Origin: Acidobacteriota bacterium
GTDB lineage: Bacteria > Acidobacteriota > Thermoanaerobaculia > Thermoanaerobaculales > Sulfomarinibacteraceae
Length of the DNA: 38,348 bases
Assembly (NCBI GenBank): GCA_015493585.1
Contig: WGCW01000145.1
Coordinates: 1 to 38,348, forward strand
Direction of reading: 5' to 3'
Position numbers and translations under genes: made by a program. Positions 27,866 to 37,012 of the stretch are shown one piece after another. The notes under the pieces are model-generated. The model worked only from the letters and a program-made list of their open reading frames with translations, was not told where the DNA came from and did not search any database. The stretch's first letter is position 1. Every line of letters begins with the position of its first letter.

Positions 27866-29209
27866 CTACATGCGATCGATGATCGCCTGCCCGAATCCCG
27901 AGCACGAAACCTCGGTGACGTCCTCACGTCCCTCCCGCCGCATCAAACGTGCGAGGTCGTACGTGACGACGGCATCGTGAATGGCCTTCTCCATCCCGTT
28001 GATAATCAAGTCTCCCGCTTCGCTCCAGCCCATGTGGTTGAGCATCATGACCGCAGAGAGAATGATCGATCCCGGATTGACCTTGTCCATTCCCGTGTAC
28101 TTCGGTGCCGTGCCGTGTGTGGCCTCGAAAAGGCCGATCTCGTCGGACATGTTAGATCCCGGTCCGAGCCCGAGGCCGCCGACGAGCGCAATCGCCGCAT
28201 CTGACAGGAAGTCGCCCTCGAGGTTGGGAAGAGCCAGGACGCTGTACTCGTCGGGGCGCGTCTGGATCTGCTGGAAGATGGAGTCAGCGATCCTGTCTTT
28301 GATCAGGATCTTGCCTTCCGGAACTTTTCCGTCAAAGTTGTCCCAGACTTCCTTCTCCGTGATGGTCTTATCGCCAAACTCCTCGGCGGCGACCTCGTAC
28401 GCCCACTTTTTGAAGGAGCCTTCGGTGAACTTCATGATGTTGCCCTTGTGCACGATGGTCACCGAAGGGAGGTTCTGCTGGATGGCCCACTTGAGAGCGG
28501 CTCGCATCAGCCGTTTGGATCCAAACTCCGAGATCGGCTTGACGCCGATGCCGGAATCGGAACGGATCTCGCGGCCGGTCATGTCTTTGATGAGTTTGAT
28601 AATCGCCGTGGCGACTTCACTGCCGCGCTCGTAATCGTAGCCTGCGTATACGTCTTCGGTATTTTCACGGAAGAGGATGAAGTTGACTTTACTAGCGTAC
28701 TTGTTAGGGGAGGGAACGCCTTCGAAGTAGCGGACCGGGCGGACACAGGCGTAGAGATCGAGACGCTGGCGGAACCGGACGTTGATCGAGCGGAACCGCT
28801 TCGTGACACCATCTTCCCGGCCGCATTTGTCGCATTTGCCGCCGTGGTACTGCTGATGGGCGCAGTAGAGACAGACGTGGGTCTCTTCTCCGATCGGCGT
28901 CGTAAACGGTCCCTTGATCGCGACCTTGAGGTAACGAATCGCCTCGACGGTCTCGTCAGGGAACTCCGTTCCATAATGGTGCAGCCCTTCCAGACCGGCG
29001 TACAGAGGGCACCATGCAATGCCCCTCTGACCACCGTATGCCTTGTTGACGGCTTCATCGACGACGTGCTGCATGACGGGTGTGATGTCGAGGCCGATCC
29101 CGTCTCCCCTCAGCACCCCGATGATCGGATGGTCACCGGCTTCAATCTTCCCATTTTTCGTCTGGATGAGATCCCCTTCTGGGATCTTGACTTCTTTGAA
29201 CTGGACCAT
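27866..29209 (-). CDS. icd: Isocitrate dehydrogenase (NADP-type family) with a four-Cys insertion
   Basis: GVLRGDGIGLDITPVMQ, KGPFTTPIGE, RSINVRFRQRLDLYACVRPVRYFEGVPSPNK, FRENTEDVYAGYDYE, LFEATHGTAPKYTGMDKVNPGS. Insertion CLYCAHQQYHGGKCDKC. Confidence 0.95.
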   Translation of the reverse strand: MVQFKEVKIPEGDLIQTKNGKIEAGDHPIIGVLRGDGIGLDITPVMQHVVDEAVNKAYGGQRGIAWCPLYAGLEGLHHYGTEFPDETVEAIRYLKVAIKGPFTTPIGEETHVCLYCAHQQYHGGKCDKCGREDGVTKRFRSINVRFRQRLDLYACVRPVRYFEGVPSPNKYASKVNFILFRENTEDVYAGYDYERGSEVATAIIKLIKDMTGREIRSDSGIGVKPISEFGSKRLMRAALKWAIQQNLPSVTIVHKGNIMKFTEGSFKKWAYEVAAEEFGDKTITEKEVWDNFDGKVPEGKILIKDRIADSIFQQIQTRPDEYSVLALPNLEGDFLSDAAIALVGGLGLGPGSNMSDEIGLFEATHGTAPKYTGMDKVNPGSIILSAVMMLNHMGWSEAGDLIINGMEKAIHDAVVTYDLARLMRREGREDVTEVSCSGFGQAIIDRM

Positions 29210-29263
29210 GCCACACCTCCTGGTTTCATTGCGGCGTTCGCCACGGGGGAATGATACGCTAGG

Positions 29264-31372
29264 TTGGATGGCTTGTCACGGTTTTCACAAGCCCACGGTG
29301 GTGACGGTACCGTGATTAATCGCGCGGCGGTGACGCGCCGGATGGTGGCTTGCATGGTGATCGCCACACTGAGCCTTGCGCACATTGCATGTGTGCGGCG
29401 GTCCAACAGCATCGCCGGCCTTGCTGCCGTCAAGGCGTCCGGTCAGCTTCGTGTTCTCGTGCGTCCCGGTTTTTTTCAAAGCCGGGTCGTGATGGCTAAT
29501 GGAGAAAGCCCGCGGCTCATACTTGAGCACCTCGCCCGGCGCCTCGGCGTGCGTCTGTCGTGGGTTCAGACCTCGCGGAACGATCAGCTCCTCAACTGGC
29601 TCGCACGTGGCCGGGGCGATCTCGCCGTTGGCCGGTTCTCACCCAGCGCGTTGAGACGGCTCGGTTTCAGCTCCTCCACGGCGGTGGATTGGGCTGACGA
29701 TCTGGCCGTCGCAGCGCCGGGAAGCGGCATAAGGTCACTGGCTGACGTTGGATCGGACGATATTGATGTGCAACGTTCGAGCCTGGAGGGGCGCTTTTGG
29801 GACGAGATACCGGGGGCTTTCCCCAGGGCGCCACAGATCATGGCGGTCCCTGAAGAAACGCCGCTCGAAGAGGTTTTGAGACGGGTCGCCGGGGGCAGGT
29901 ACCGGGTGACGTTGACCGATTCAGGGCTGCTGGATGCGTTTCCAGGAAGGTACGGGCTCAAGATTCTTGGAACGCTTGGCACGTCAAGACCGGTGGTGTG
30001 GGCCGTGAGGCGGCGTGACGCGGCCTTGAGAACAGCGATTGACGATTTTCTCTTTGCAGAGAAGGTGCTGTCTCCAGGCACCGGCGTCCGGGCCTGCAGG
30101 ACTCTCCGGGAGATCCGTCAGGCGGGGGTGTTGAGGCTGATCACGTGGAACTCGCCGACGACATGCCGGATCGCGAGCGGCGGGTTAGGCGGATTCGAGT
30201 ATCGTCTCGCAACAAACTTTGCCCGGGTCCTGCGCGTGCGTTTGGGGCTGAGGATTCCGCCACCTGGGACGGATCCTCTGACGTGGCTCGACGAAGGCTA
30301 CGGAGATATCGCTGCGCTTCATCAGCCGTTGCCACCCGCAGTTAAACGAGCGTTTCCGGTGACAATGCCCTACCAACAGGTGGATCTCATTGCCGTTACC
30401 TCAACCGCTTCAGGGTTGTCGGGAGTTCCGGAAGATCTCAGCGTGGCGCCTGTCGCGGTCGACCCCCTGACTGCTGGGATCCTCCGGTTGATGCCGTTTT
30501 CCAAACCGCCCTCTCTGATTCCCCCGCAAGCGGGAAGTGACATGCTACATTCCTTGCTCGCGGTGGCGCGCGGTACGGCGGGCATCGCCGTGGTCGATAG
30601 TGACACTGCACGGCTTGAGCTCGGGGATTGGCCAAGCCTCCGGAGGGGATCTGTCATTGTGCCCGCCTGTGCGCTCAGGTGGGTCGTGGGGGCCGGAGCG
30701 CCTGCGCTGCGCCGCGCAGCGAATCGTTTTCTCAAAGAAGCGATCCACTCCGGCTTGATCCGGCAACTCAGGCAGAATGAGCTGGTTCAGGTGGGAAGCT
30801 CGTGGCACCAGAAAATTGACATTCCTCCCGGGCATCTGACGCCGTTCGATGGTCTTCTCGAGGCTGCAGGCCGTGAGTACGGCATCGACTGGCGCTTGCT
30901 GGCTTCGATCATGTACGAGGAGTCGCGGTTCAACCCGCGAGCGGTCGGCCCAGGAGGATCAGCCGGCCTGTTTCAGTTCATGCCGGCCACATGGGAAGGG
31001 TTAGGCATCCACGATCCGATGGATCCGCGGGAAGCCATCCCCGCCGCGGCCCGTTATTTGAAACAGTTGATGGACCAGTTTTCGGGCGTTCCCTTCGCAT
31101 CACGTGTGGCGATGGCGATCGCATCGTATAACGTTGGCCCACGGCACGTCGCCGACGCGAGAAGACTTGCCCTTGAGATGCACCTTGACCCCAAGCTCTG
31201 GAGCGGAAACGTGGAAACTGCGATGCTCATCCTGGACAACCCGGATGTGGCGAGCCGGTTTCCGGCCGGAGTGTGCCGCTGCCGCCGGGCGGTTGGGTAC
31301 ACGCGGAGGATCTTGCGCCGTTATCAGGCGTACCGGGAAGAGTTCTCCGTCCTGGGCGCTGCCGGGCTGTAG
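29264..31372 (+). CDS. MltF-like lytic transglycosylase with two solute-binding-like domains plus SLT domain (start may be 29312 GTG or 29342 ATG)
   Basis: Second block LRLITWNSPTTCRIASGGLGGFEYRLATNFA is MltF-like; C-terminal LLASIMYEESRFNPRAVGPGGSAGLFQFMPATWEGLGI and AIASYNVGPRHV. Confidence 0.88.
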   Translation: MDGLSRFSQAHGGDGTVINRAAVTRRMVACMVIATLSLAHIACVRRSNSIAGLAAVKASGQLRVLVRPGFFQSRVVMANGESPRLILEHLARRLGVRLSWVQTSRNDQLLNWLARGRGDLAVGRFSPSALRRLGFSSSTAVDWADDLAVAAPGSGIRSLADVGSDDIDVQRSSLEGRFWDEIPGAFPRAPQIMAVPEETPLEEVLRRVAGGRYRVTLTDSGLLDAFPGRYGLKILGTLGTSRPVVWAVRRRDAALRTAIDDFLFAEKVLSPGTGVRACRTLREIRQAGVLRLITWNSPTTCRIASGGLGGFEYRLATNFARVLRVRLGLRIPPPGTDPLTWLDEGYGDIAALHQPLPPAVKRAFPVTMPYQQVDLIAVTSTASGLSGVPEDLSVAPVAVDPLTAGILRLMPFSKPPSLIPPQAGSDMLHSLLAVARGTAGIAVVDSDTARLELGDWPSLRRGSVIVPACALRWVVGAGAPALRRAANRFLKEAIHSGLIRQLRQNELVQVGSSWHQKIDIPPGHLTPFDGLLEAAGREYGIDWRLLASIMYEESRFNPRAVGPGGSAGLFQFMPATWEGLGIHDPMDPREAIPAAARYLKQLMDQFSGVPFASRVAMAIASYNVGPRHVADARRLALEMHLDPKLWSGNVETAMLILDNPDVASRFPAGVCRCRRAVGYTRRILRRYQAYREEFSVLGAAGL

Positions 31373-31412
31373 TGGGGATCGTTGCGACAGGAACGGCCAC
31401 TGACGATCTTGC

Positions 31413-32438
31413 TTACAGCTGATTTTTCTGGAACATGTCCCGGAGGGCCAGCAGAATCTTGGCGAAATTGTGTTCCTTGAGGAAAGCTTGGAGCTCATCC
31501 TTGGCCAGCCCTTTGTGCATCCGAACGTGAATGGCATCGATCACGTCGTAGAAATCTGAAAGGGGTTGCAGTCCGAGAGGGGAAAAATTGTGTTCGTACC
31601 ACGGATGCTCACGGACCTTCAGCCACACGGCCGGCGTTGGAGGTACCTCGCGCTCCCATAGGCCTTCGGCGATGGCTGTCACCTCACGGTATAAGGCGTC
31701 GAGCACGGACTTCGTATCGCCGTCATCCATGGCGGCGACAACGGGATGCCGATCGTCGGCCGGTGGTGCGACAGGTTCGGCCTGCTTTTTTGAAACCGGG
31801 GTTGTTGGCGGGGACGCTGGCTTTGGTTCTTTCGCTGGCTTTTTTGACGTTTTGGTTTTTGGGGCCCTGGCTGTCTTTGATGCGGGGGGATGCGTGACGT
31901 CCGGAGCCGGCGGTTCGCTTCGCGACTTCTTGGGCTCATGTGCTTCCACCGGGGCCATTTCTTCCTTCGTTGCCTCTTGCGTACGACCCGACGAGCTTTT
32001 TGCGGCAGATTCCATGACTTTCCGGAACCGGAGGTGGAAGGTGCCCAGGAAAACGAGCTCGTTTTCGCTGATCATCCGTGCGAGCGCGAGTTTTTGCCGC
32101 ATCGTTTCCATCTCCATCATGCGGGCGTGAAGGAGAGGAGCGCTCGGTGCAAGTTCCCTGAGCTGGGGAAGCAGGGTTGAGTCTGATTCGAGGACCTCAA
32201 GGAGATCCTCGAACGAGGCAAAATCGATGATCTGCTGGTACTCGCTCTCGTACCAGTCGATCGCCTGCTCGTGTTCCTTTCGATCGATGAGCCGGGTGAG
32301 GACATGCTGCGGGAACCCGTTTCGAAACCACTCTTGGCCATAGTGATTCTCAAGCTCAGCATGAAGGGCGGAGCGAAGATCCAACAAGATCTGCGCGAGG
32401 ATTCGGTACGCGTCCAGATTCTGTTCGAGATTGACCAT
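31413..32438 (-). CDS. Protein of unknown function: two conserved-looking blocks joined by a Lys/Pro/Ala-rich linker
   Basis: Single 341-aa ORF, low-complexity linker SKTARAPKTKTSKKPAKEPKPASPPTTPVSKKQAEP; no overlapping better candidate. Confidence 0.75.
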   Translation of the reverse strand: MVNLEQNLDAYRILAQILLDLRSALHAELENHYGQEWFRNGFPQHVLTRLIDRKEHEQAIDWYESEYQQIIDFASFEDLLEVLESDSTLLPQLRELAPSAPLLHARMMEMETMRQKLALARMISENELVFLGTFHLRFRKVMESAAKSSSGRTQEATKEEMAPVEAHEPKKSRSEPPAPDVTHPPASKTARAPKTKTSKKPAKEPKPASPPTTPVSKKQAEPVAPPADDRHPVVAAMDDGDTKSVLDALYREVTAIAEGLWEREVPPTPAVWLKVREHPWYEHNFSPLGLQPLSDFYDVIDAIHVRMHKGLAKDELQAFLKEHNFAKILLALRDMFQKNQL

Positions 32439-32540
32439 ACCTTTCTGCCTCCAGTGTTCCCGGCGTCGTTCTCAACACCGGTTGCTCACATACAAACTCC
32501 ATCCCTGTTCATTGAATTATAAACCGGAACGAACGCAAAA

Positions 32541-33311
32541 TCACACGTCTTCCGATTCGAGGTCCTCCGATTCGACTTTTCCGTCGCCGTAACGGGGGAG
32601 ATGTGTGGGGTCGGCATGCGCCGCCCACTCCATCTGACGGCAAATCCCGTGGAGAATTGCGATCTCGTTTTCGGTTACGCCGGCTCGTCCAAGCATGCGC
32701 CGGATTTTCCGGAGGGTCCGTTCTGGGTTGACCGGGTCGAGAAACCCGATGGTCAGGAGGCTCTTCTTGAGGTGATCCATGAGCCGGCCCAGGGCCGACT
32801 GCGGTGCAGGGACGGGTCCGGTCGGAGGGCCTGGTTCGAGGGCGCTTGTCAGTGTGCCAAGTGAAATCGCGATGGCTTGCGTGAGGTTGAGAACCGGAAA
32901 CTCAGGGACGGTCGGGATCCGAACGGCCATGTCACACCGGTCCAGGTCTTCCCGCCGCATCCCCCGTGTCTCATTTCCAAAAACGAGCGCCGTTTCGTTG
33001 AGGGGGCGGGTGGAGAGAGCCGTTGCGGCCTCGGAAGGCGTCAGGACGGGAAGGTTGCTCCGGCCGCGGCCTGACGCCGTACCGACGAGCACCCGGTACC
33101 GTCCGGCTGCCGAGGCAAAATTGTCATGGATCCTGATCGAGAGATGGAGATGGGCGCCGCAGGCCCATTGGCGGACCTCGGGTGCATCGGGATCGATACC
33201 CGGCCGGACGAGATCGAGCACCGGGACCCCGAAGTTGGCGGCGACCCGCATGGCGGATCCCAGGTTGATTGGAAAAGCGGGCTCGACCAGGATGACCGAG
33301 GCAAAGGGCAT
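32541..33311 (-). CDS. SpoU/TrmJ family RNA 2'-O-methyltransferase
   Basis: MPFASVILVEPAFPINLGSAMRVAANFGV, ALVFGNETRGMRREDLDRCDMAVRIPTVPEFPVLNLTQAIAI. Confidence 0.92.
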   Translation of the reverse strand: MPFASVILVEPAFPINLGSAMRVAANFGVPVLDLVRPGIDPDAPEVRQWACGAHLHLSIRIHDNFASAAGRYRVLVGTASGRGRSNLPVLTPSEAATALSTRPLNETALVFGNETRGMRREDLDRCDMAVRIPTVPEFPVLNLTQAIAISLGTLTSALEPGPPTGPVPAPQSALGRLMDHLKKSLLTIGFLDPVNPERTLRKIRRMLGRAGVTENEIAILHGICRQMEWAAHADPTHLPRYGDGKVESEDLESEDV

Positions 33312-33433
33312 GAAGCAACTATACCCGACCTCACCTGAGGCCTGGGTTTCGGGTAGAAGAATGAGCGGCGTATACTCCCCGGAAGAAAGCTGCGGCCTCA
33401 ACGTAAGGAAGGGAAGAAGGCAAGGAGGGCCGG

Positions 33434-35413
33434 ATGATCATTCCCATTGGACCAGAGGATACGTCGGTCAGACGCCTGCCCTGGGTCACGATCACGATTA
33501 TGATTCTCTGTGTCGCCGTGTTCTTGATGACCCTTCCGGTAAAAAAACGCATCGCTCAGAAAGCAGGAGCAGAGCTGAGCCAAGCCGTCCGCTACTACAT
33601 GGAGCATCCGTACCTCGAGCCTCCCTCCGAGCTCAAGCGAATCCTTGGGAGCGGGAACAAGGAGAAGGATGCGGCCTTGCGGGAGCTGGTGAAACAGTTC
33701 GGAAAGAAGCCGCCCGAAGATTCTGCCGTCAGAAAAGAGCAGCAACAGCGGCTGGAACGGCTCGTGAAGGTCGTCTTTACAACGATTCACCAGATGCCCG
33801 CCTACCGGTTTGGCCTCATCCCGGCGAACATCAGGCCGGCATCGTTGATCACCCACATGTTCATGCACGCAGGTTGGATCCACCTGTTGGGCAACCTGTT
33901 TTTCTTGTACCTGACCGGTCCGTTCGTCGAGGATGAGTTGGGGCGGCCGATCTTTGCTGCCTTCTACCTCGTCGCTGGTGTGTTCGCGGGGCTGATGTTT
34001 GCGATCCATTACCCGAACTTTCAGGGTCCGCTCATTGGGGCTTCAGGCGCCATTGCAGGTGTGATGGGAGCGTTTGCAGTCCTTTTCTGGAAGAGAAGAA
34101 TCCGATTTTTCTACTGGATTGGTGTGATTTTCACCGGTACCTTTTCGGCGCCTGCCTGGCTGATGATCGGGCTTTGGTTCTTGAGGGAGCTCGTCTTTGC
34201 TCAGGGGATGGATGCACTTGGCATGTCCGGAGGTGGAGGCGTTGCGCATTGGGCCCATGTGTGGGGGTTCGGGCTTGGGTTCGTGACGGCGGGAGCGCTT
34301 CGTCGCTTCGGGATTCTTGAAAAGTATGTCAGCCCGGCTATCGAGTCCAAGGTGACGTTGGTGGACAACACCATCATCGACGATGCGATGGAGATGTTTC
34401 GTGCCGGCGACACCGATGGGGCGATTGCGCATCTGAAAGAGGCCATCCAGAGCGACCCCGGGAACGTCGATCTCAAGCTCGCTGCGTGGCACCTGTACGT
34501 GGAGAGTGGCAGGATCGAACAGGGCTCGGCCATCGCCGTCGATCTGATCCGCCGCAGCTTGAGACAGGGAGACGGCGAGATGGCACTGATGGTGTGGTCC
34601 GAGCTGAAGAAGTCGGGTGGAGACCTTTTTCTCGACGCCGTAAGCATCATCCGGCTTGCCGGCCTTCTCCGTGACGAAGGCCGTCTCGATGAGGCCCGCG
34701 AGACGATTCACGATCTCATGCTGGCCGGGGATCAGGCGGTGCCGGTTGGCGCTGCCGTCCGGGCAGCCCGTCTTGCCCACGATCTCAATGCGCCGGATGC
34801 CGCGGCGCTGATCGAGCGGGCACTTCGCATGCCTGAACTTGCGCCGGAGGCGCGGGCTGAACTCTCAAAAATACGTGATGAGGCCGCGGCGCCAGTTGTC
34901 CCAACTGCTGTCCCATCATCCCCTCCGGAAGCACCCGTCAAAGAAGAGGAGGCCACCCCACAGGAGCGGGCTCCCGTTGACCTTGTCGCAGCCGTTCACA
35001 CGCTCAAGGTCATGCGGGCCATCCCTCTCCGCTTCACGGCTGAAGGGCTCATGATTCGGGTAGGGGAGAAGGAGCACCAGCTTGGAAACGCACAGGTGGA
35101 AGCGGTGGCCGTCGCTGGGATCAAGGAGGGACCGCGGCCCTATCTCCTCATCGATCTGCTGCTCGACGGCCCGTGGAGCGATCAGCCGGAGCTCCGGATC
35201 GTTCGCCTCGATAGCCGGACCTTCAACCCCCGCACCGTGCTTGGCAAAGGCGAGGAAAATCCAACCCAGGCTCTGAGGGCGATCCTTGATGAGTTGCTCC
35301 GCTCAACCGGGGCCGTGCCGCTCCCCGATCCGGACGCGGCCCGTGGCAAGCCGTTTGCCATGTTCGCCAGTGAACAGGAGTACGAGCGAACCGTCTTGTC
35401 TGTGGCATCGTGA
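33434..35413 (+). CDS. Rhomboid family intramembrane serine protease with C-terminal TPR region and extra C-terminal domain
   Basis: LITHMFMHAGWIHLLGNLFFLYLTG, GASGAIAGVMGAF (catalytic Ser), VAHWAHVWGFGLGF (catalytic His), TPR-like MEMFRAGDTDGAIAHLKEAIQSDPGNVDLKLAAWHLYV. Confidence 0.9.
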   Translation: MIIPIGPEDTSVRRLPWVTITIMILCVAVFLMTLPVKKRIAQKAGAELSQAVRYYMEHPYLEPPSELKRILGSGNKEKDAALRELVKQFGKKPPEDSAVRKEQQQRLERLVKVVFTTIHQMPAYRFGLIPANIRPASLITHMFMHAGWIHLLGNLFFLYLTGPFVEDELGRPIFAAFYLVAGVFAGLMFAIHYPNFQGPLIGASGAIAGVMGAFAVLFWKRRIRFFYWIGVIFTGTFSAPAWLMIGLWFLRELVFAQGMDALGMSGGGGVAHWAHVWGFGLGFVTAGALRRFGILEKYVSPAIESKVTLVDNTIIDDAMEMFRAGDTDGAIAHLKEAIQSDPGNVDLKLAAWHLYVESGRIEQGSAIAVDLIRRSLRQGDGEMALMVWSELKKSGGDLFLDAVSIIRLAGLLRDEGRLDEARETIHDLMLAGDQAVPVGAAVRAARLAHDLNAPDAAALIERALRMPELAPEARAELSKIRDEAAAPVVPTAVPSSPPEAPVKEEEATPQERAPVDLVAAVHTLKVMRAIPLRFTAEGLMIRVGEKEHQLGNAQVEAVAVAGIKEGPRPYLLIDLLLDGPWSDQPELRIVRLDSRTFNPRTVLGKGEENPTQALRAILDELLRSTGAVPLPDPDAARGKPFAMFASEQEYERTVLSVAS

Positions 35414-35422
35414 TCGCCGTTT

Positions 35423-35989
35423 TTACCTAAGCCCTTCAGAAGCCTCTGAAAAGACTTCCGCTGAGAAGACCAGGATGCGGGTGACCGGATCCTTCCAGCA
35501 CCCGGGTCTGAGGCCGGCCTTACGGCACGTGTAGTCGAGAAATGTCTCGCGATCCCATCCATACTCTGTTGCGACCTGAGGGAGCAGGAGGCCACGATAC
35601 AGCCCCCGTTCGATCATCACGCCGTGCACCCCAACCTGGACCTCTTCCGGAGAGGCCACCTCCTGAAGCGGCGTCAGCGCTGAAACCTCAATCTCAACGT
35701 TAGGGAGCTCATTGGAGCTCAGCGGGTTGAAACGGGGGTCGTGAAAGGCCGCATTGATCGCATTGGATCGGACCGATTCCCACAACGGTTCGACGCCGGC
35801 GACGTGTCCAATGCAGCCGCGAAGCTGTCCACCCTTCTTGAGCGTGACGAACGCTCCCCGGATTTCACTCAATGGGCCAGCCGGAGGATCGAGCTCGGGA
35901 AGCGCCTCGCCGCTGAACTTCGCCTCTAGTGTCTGGCGTGCCAGGTAAAGAAGGCGGCGTTTCTCCTCACCTGTCAACGGTCTTGCCAT
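35423..35989 (-). CDS. AMMECR1 domain protein (AmmeMemoRadiSam system protein A)
   Basis: GAFVTLKKGGQLRGCIGHVAGVEPLWESVRSNAINAAFHDPRFNPLSSNELPNVEIEVSALTPLQ. Confidence 0.92.
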   Translation of the reverse strand: MARPLTGEEKRRLLYLARQTLEAKFSGEALPELDPPAGPLSEIRGAFVTLKKGGQLRGCIGHVAGVEPLWESVRSNAINAAFHDPRFNPLSSNELPNVEIEVSALTPLQEVASPEEVQVGVHGVMIERGLYRGLLLPQVATEYGWDRETFLDYTCRKAGLRPGCWKDPVTRILVFSAEVFSEASEGLR

Positions 35990-36033
35990 GGCTCACCTCC
36001 CTGTGTTGACGATGGGTCGCGGCGGCCAAGCTG

Positions 36034-36738
36034 TCAAGGCCAGGTTGGTTCTGTCGATCCGGCAATCCTGAGCAGCCCGGGAGGATCGGTGAGGGTGATC
36101 TTTCTGCGGCCGATCTTGATGATGCCGCCCTCCTCCAGCTTGCGCAGCGTGCGTGAGAGGACCTCGGGTGCCGTCCCAAGAATGCCGGCGATGACGTGCA
36201 TGGGAATGGTCAGTGGGATTTCCGTGCCTGGCTCCACTGGCCGGTCGCCGCCGAGTCCAAGGAGGAAAAGCGCGAGCCGTTCCTCGACTTTCCGGTGGGT
36301 CAGCAGCTCCATCTTCGTCACGAGGGTGCGGGTCCAGGCAGACAATGCACCCAAGAGTGCGACGCTCAGCTCGGGGGTCGCTGTCAGGAGGTGAACGATG
36401 TTGTCTCGTGGCCACAACCAGAGCGAGGTCTCTTCGAGGGCGATCGCCGTGGCCGGGTACGTCCGTTGTCCGAACAATCCGACGGCGGCGAACGTCTCAC
36501 CTCCTTCGACGAGATGGAGCACGAGCTCCTTGCCGTCTGGGGAGCTCCGGACCAGCTTGATTCTGCCGTCGAGCACGGCCCAGAGACCCTCGCACGGGTG
36601 CCCGGCCAGGAAGATCAGCTCCCCCTTGTTCGCCCGGCGTGGCAACCCGGCCTGGATCATCGCATGCCGGTCTGCCGCATCAAGCCCCGCAAGCAGGGGG
36701 AGGGAGTTGAGCTCCTGAGGGTACCCGCCGTTCGTCAT
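36034..36738 (-). CDS. Crp/Fnr family transcriptional regulator
   Basis: cNMP-binding-like GELIFLAGHPCEGLWAVLDGRIKLVRSSPDGKELVLHLVEGGETFA and C-terminal HTH IAGILGTAPEVLSRTLRKLEEGGIIKIGRRKITL; no Fnr-type N-terminal Cys cluster. Confidence 0.9.
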   Translation of the reverse strand: MTNGGYPQELNSLPLLAGLDAADRHAMIQAGLPRRANKGELIFLAGHPCEGLWAVLDGRIKLVRSSPDGKELVLHLVEGGETFAAVGLFGQRTYPATAIALEETSLWLWPRDNIVHLLTATPELSVALLGALSAWTRTLVTKMELLTHRKVEERLALFLLGLGGDRPVEPGTEIPLTIPMHVIAGILGTAPEVLSRTLRKLEEGGIIKIGRRKITLTDPPGLLRIAGSTEPTWP

Positions 36739-36789
36739 CGCCGCCGATTGTACCCTGCCTAGGGGCACCCGTTTGATCAGGCCTGTATT

Positions 36790-37012
36790 GAGGGCGTTAC
36801 GCTGTGCCGCATCGTTCGGAGACAGCCTTGGAGCGCGGACTTCAGTCCGCATCTTTTTCTGCCACAACGCGTTGAGCGCGCAATGCGGACTAAAGTCCGC
36901 ACTCCCTCAGGCGCTCTCGCCGCGAGCGATCGCCTTGGCGTTGGGGTGAGCATGCTTCGATCGTGGTTGGATCCACTGGAACCACACGGGTTCCGCACAG
37001 CGCAACGCCCTC
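36790..37012. mobile_element. Candidate 223-bp MITE with 18-bp terminal inverted repeats and 5-bp flanking duplication
   Basis: GAGGGCGTTACGCTGTGC (36790-36807) versus GCACAGCGCAACGCCCTC (36995-37012): 17/18 complementary. GTATT at 36785-36789 and 37013-37017. Confidence 0.75.
36831..36905. repeat. Pair of REP-like palindromes GCGGACT-TC-AGTCCGC and TGCGGACT-AA-AGTCCGCA in head-to-head arrangement
   Basis: Perfect palindromic stems at 36835-36850 and 36884-36901; the flanking GGAGC/CACTCC makes the two inverted copies of each other. Confidence 0.85.

Noticed and set aside
36835-36858. GCGGACTTCAGTCCGC followed by ATCTTTTTC as a plus-strand terminator
   Set aside because: No plus-strand gene ends nearby, and the hairpin is one of a pair inside the MITE-like element; better explained as a REP-like palindrome.
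36978-36994. GGAACC-ACACG-GGTTCC stem as part of a tRNA
   Set aside because: No cloverleaf, anticodon arm or acceptor stem could be built around it.
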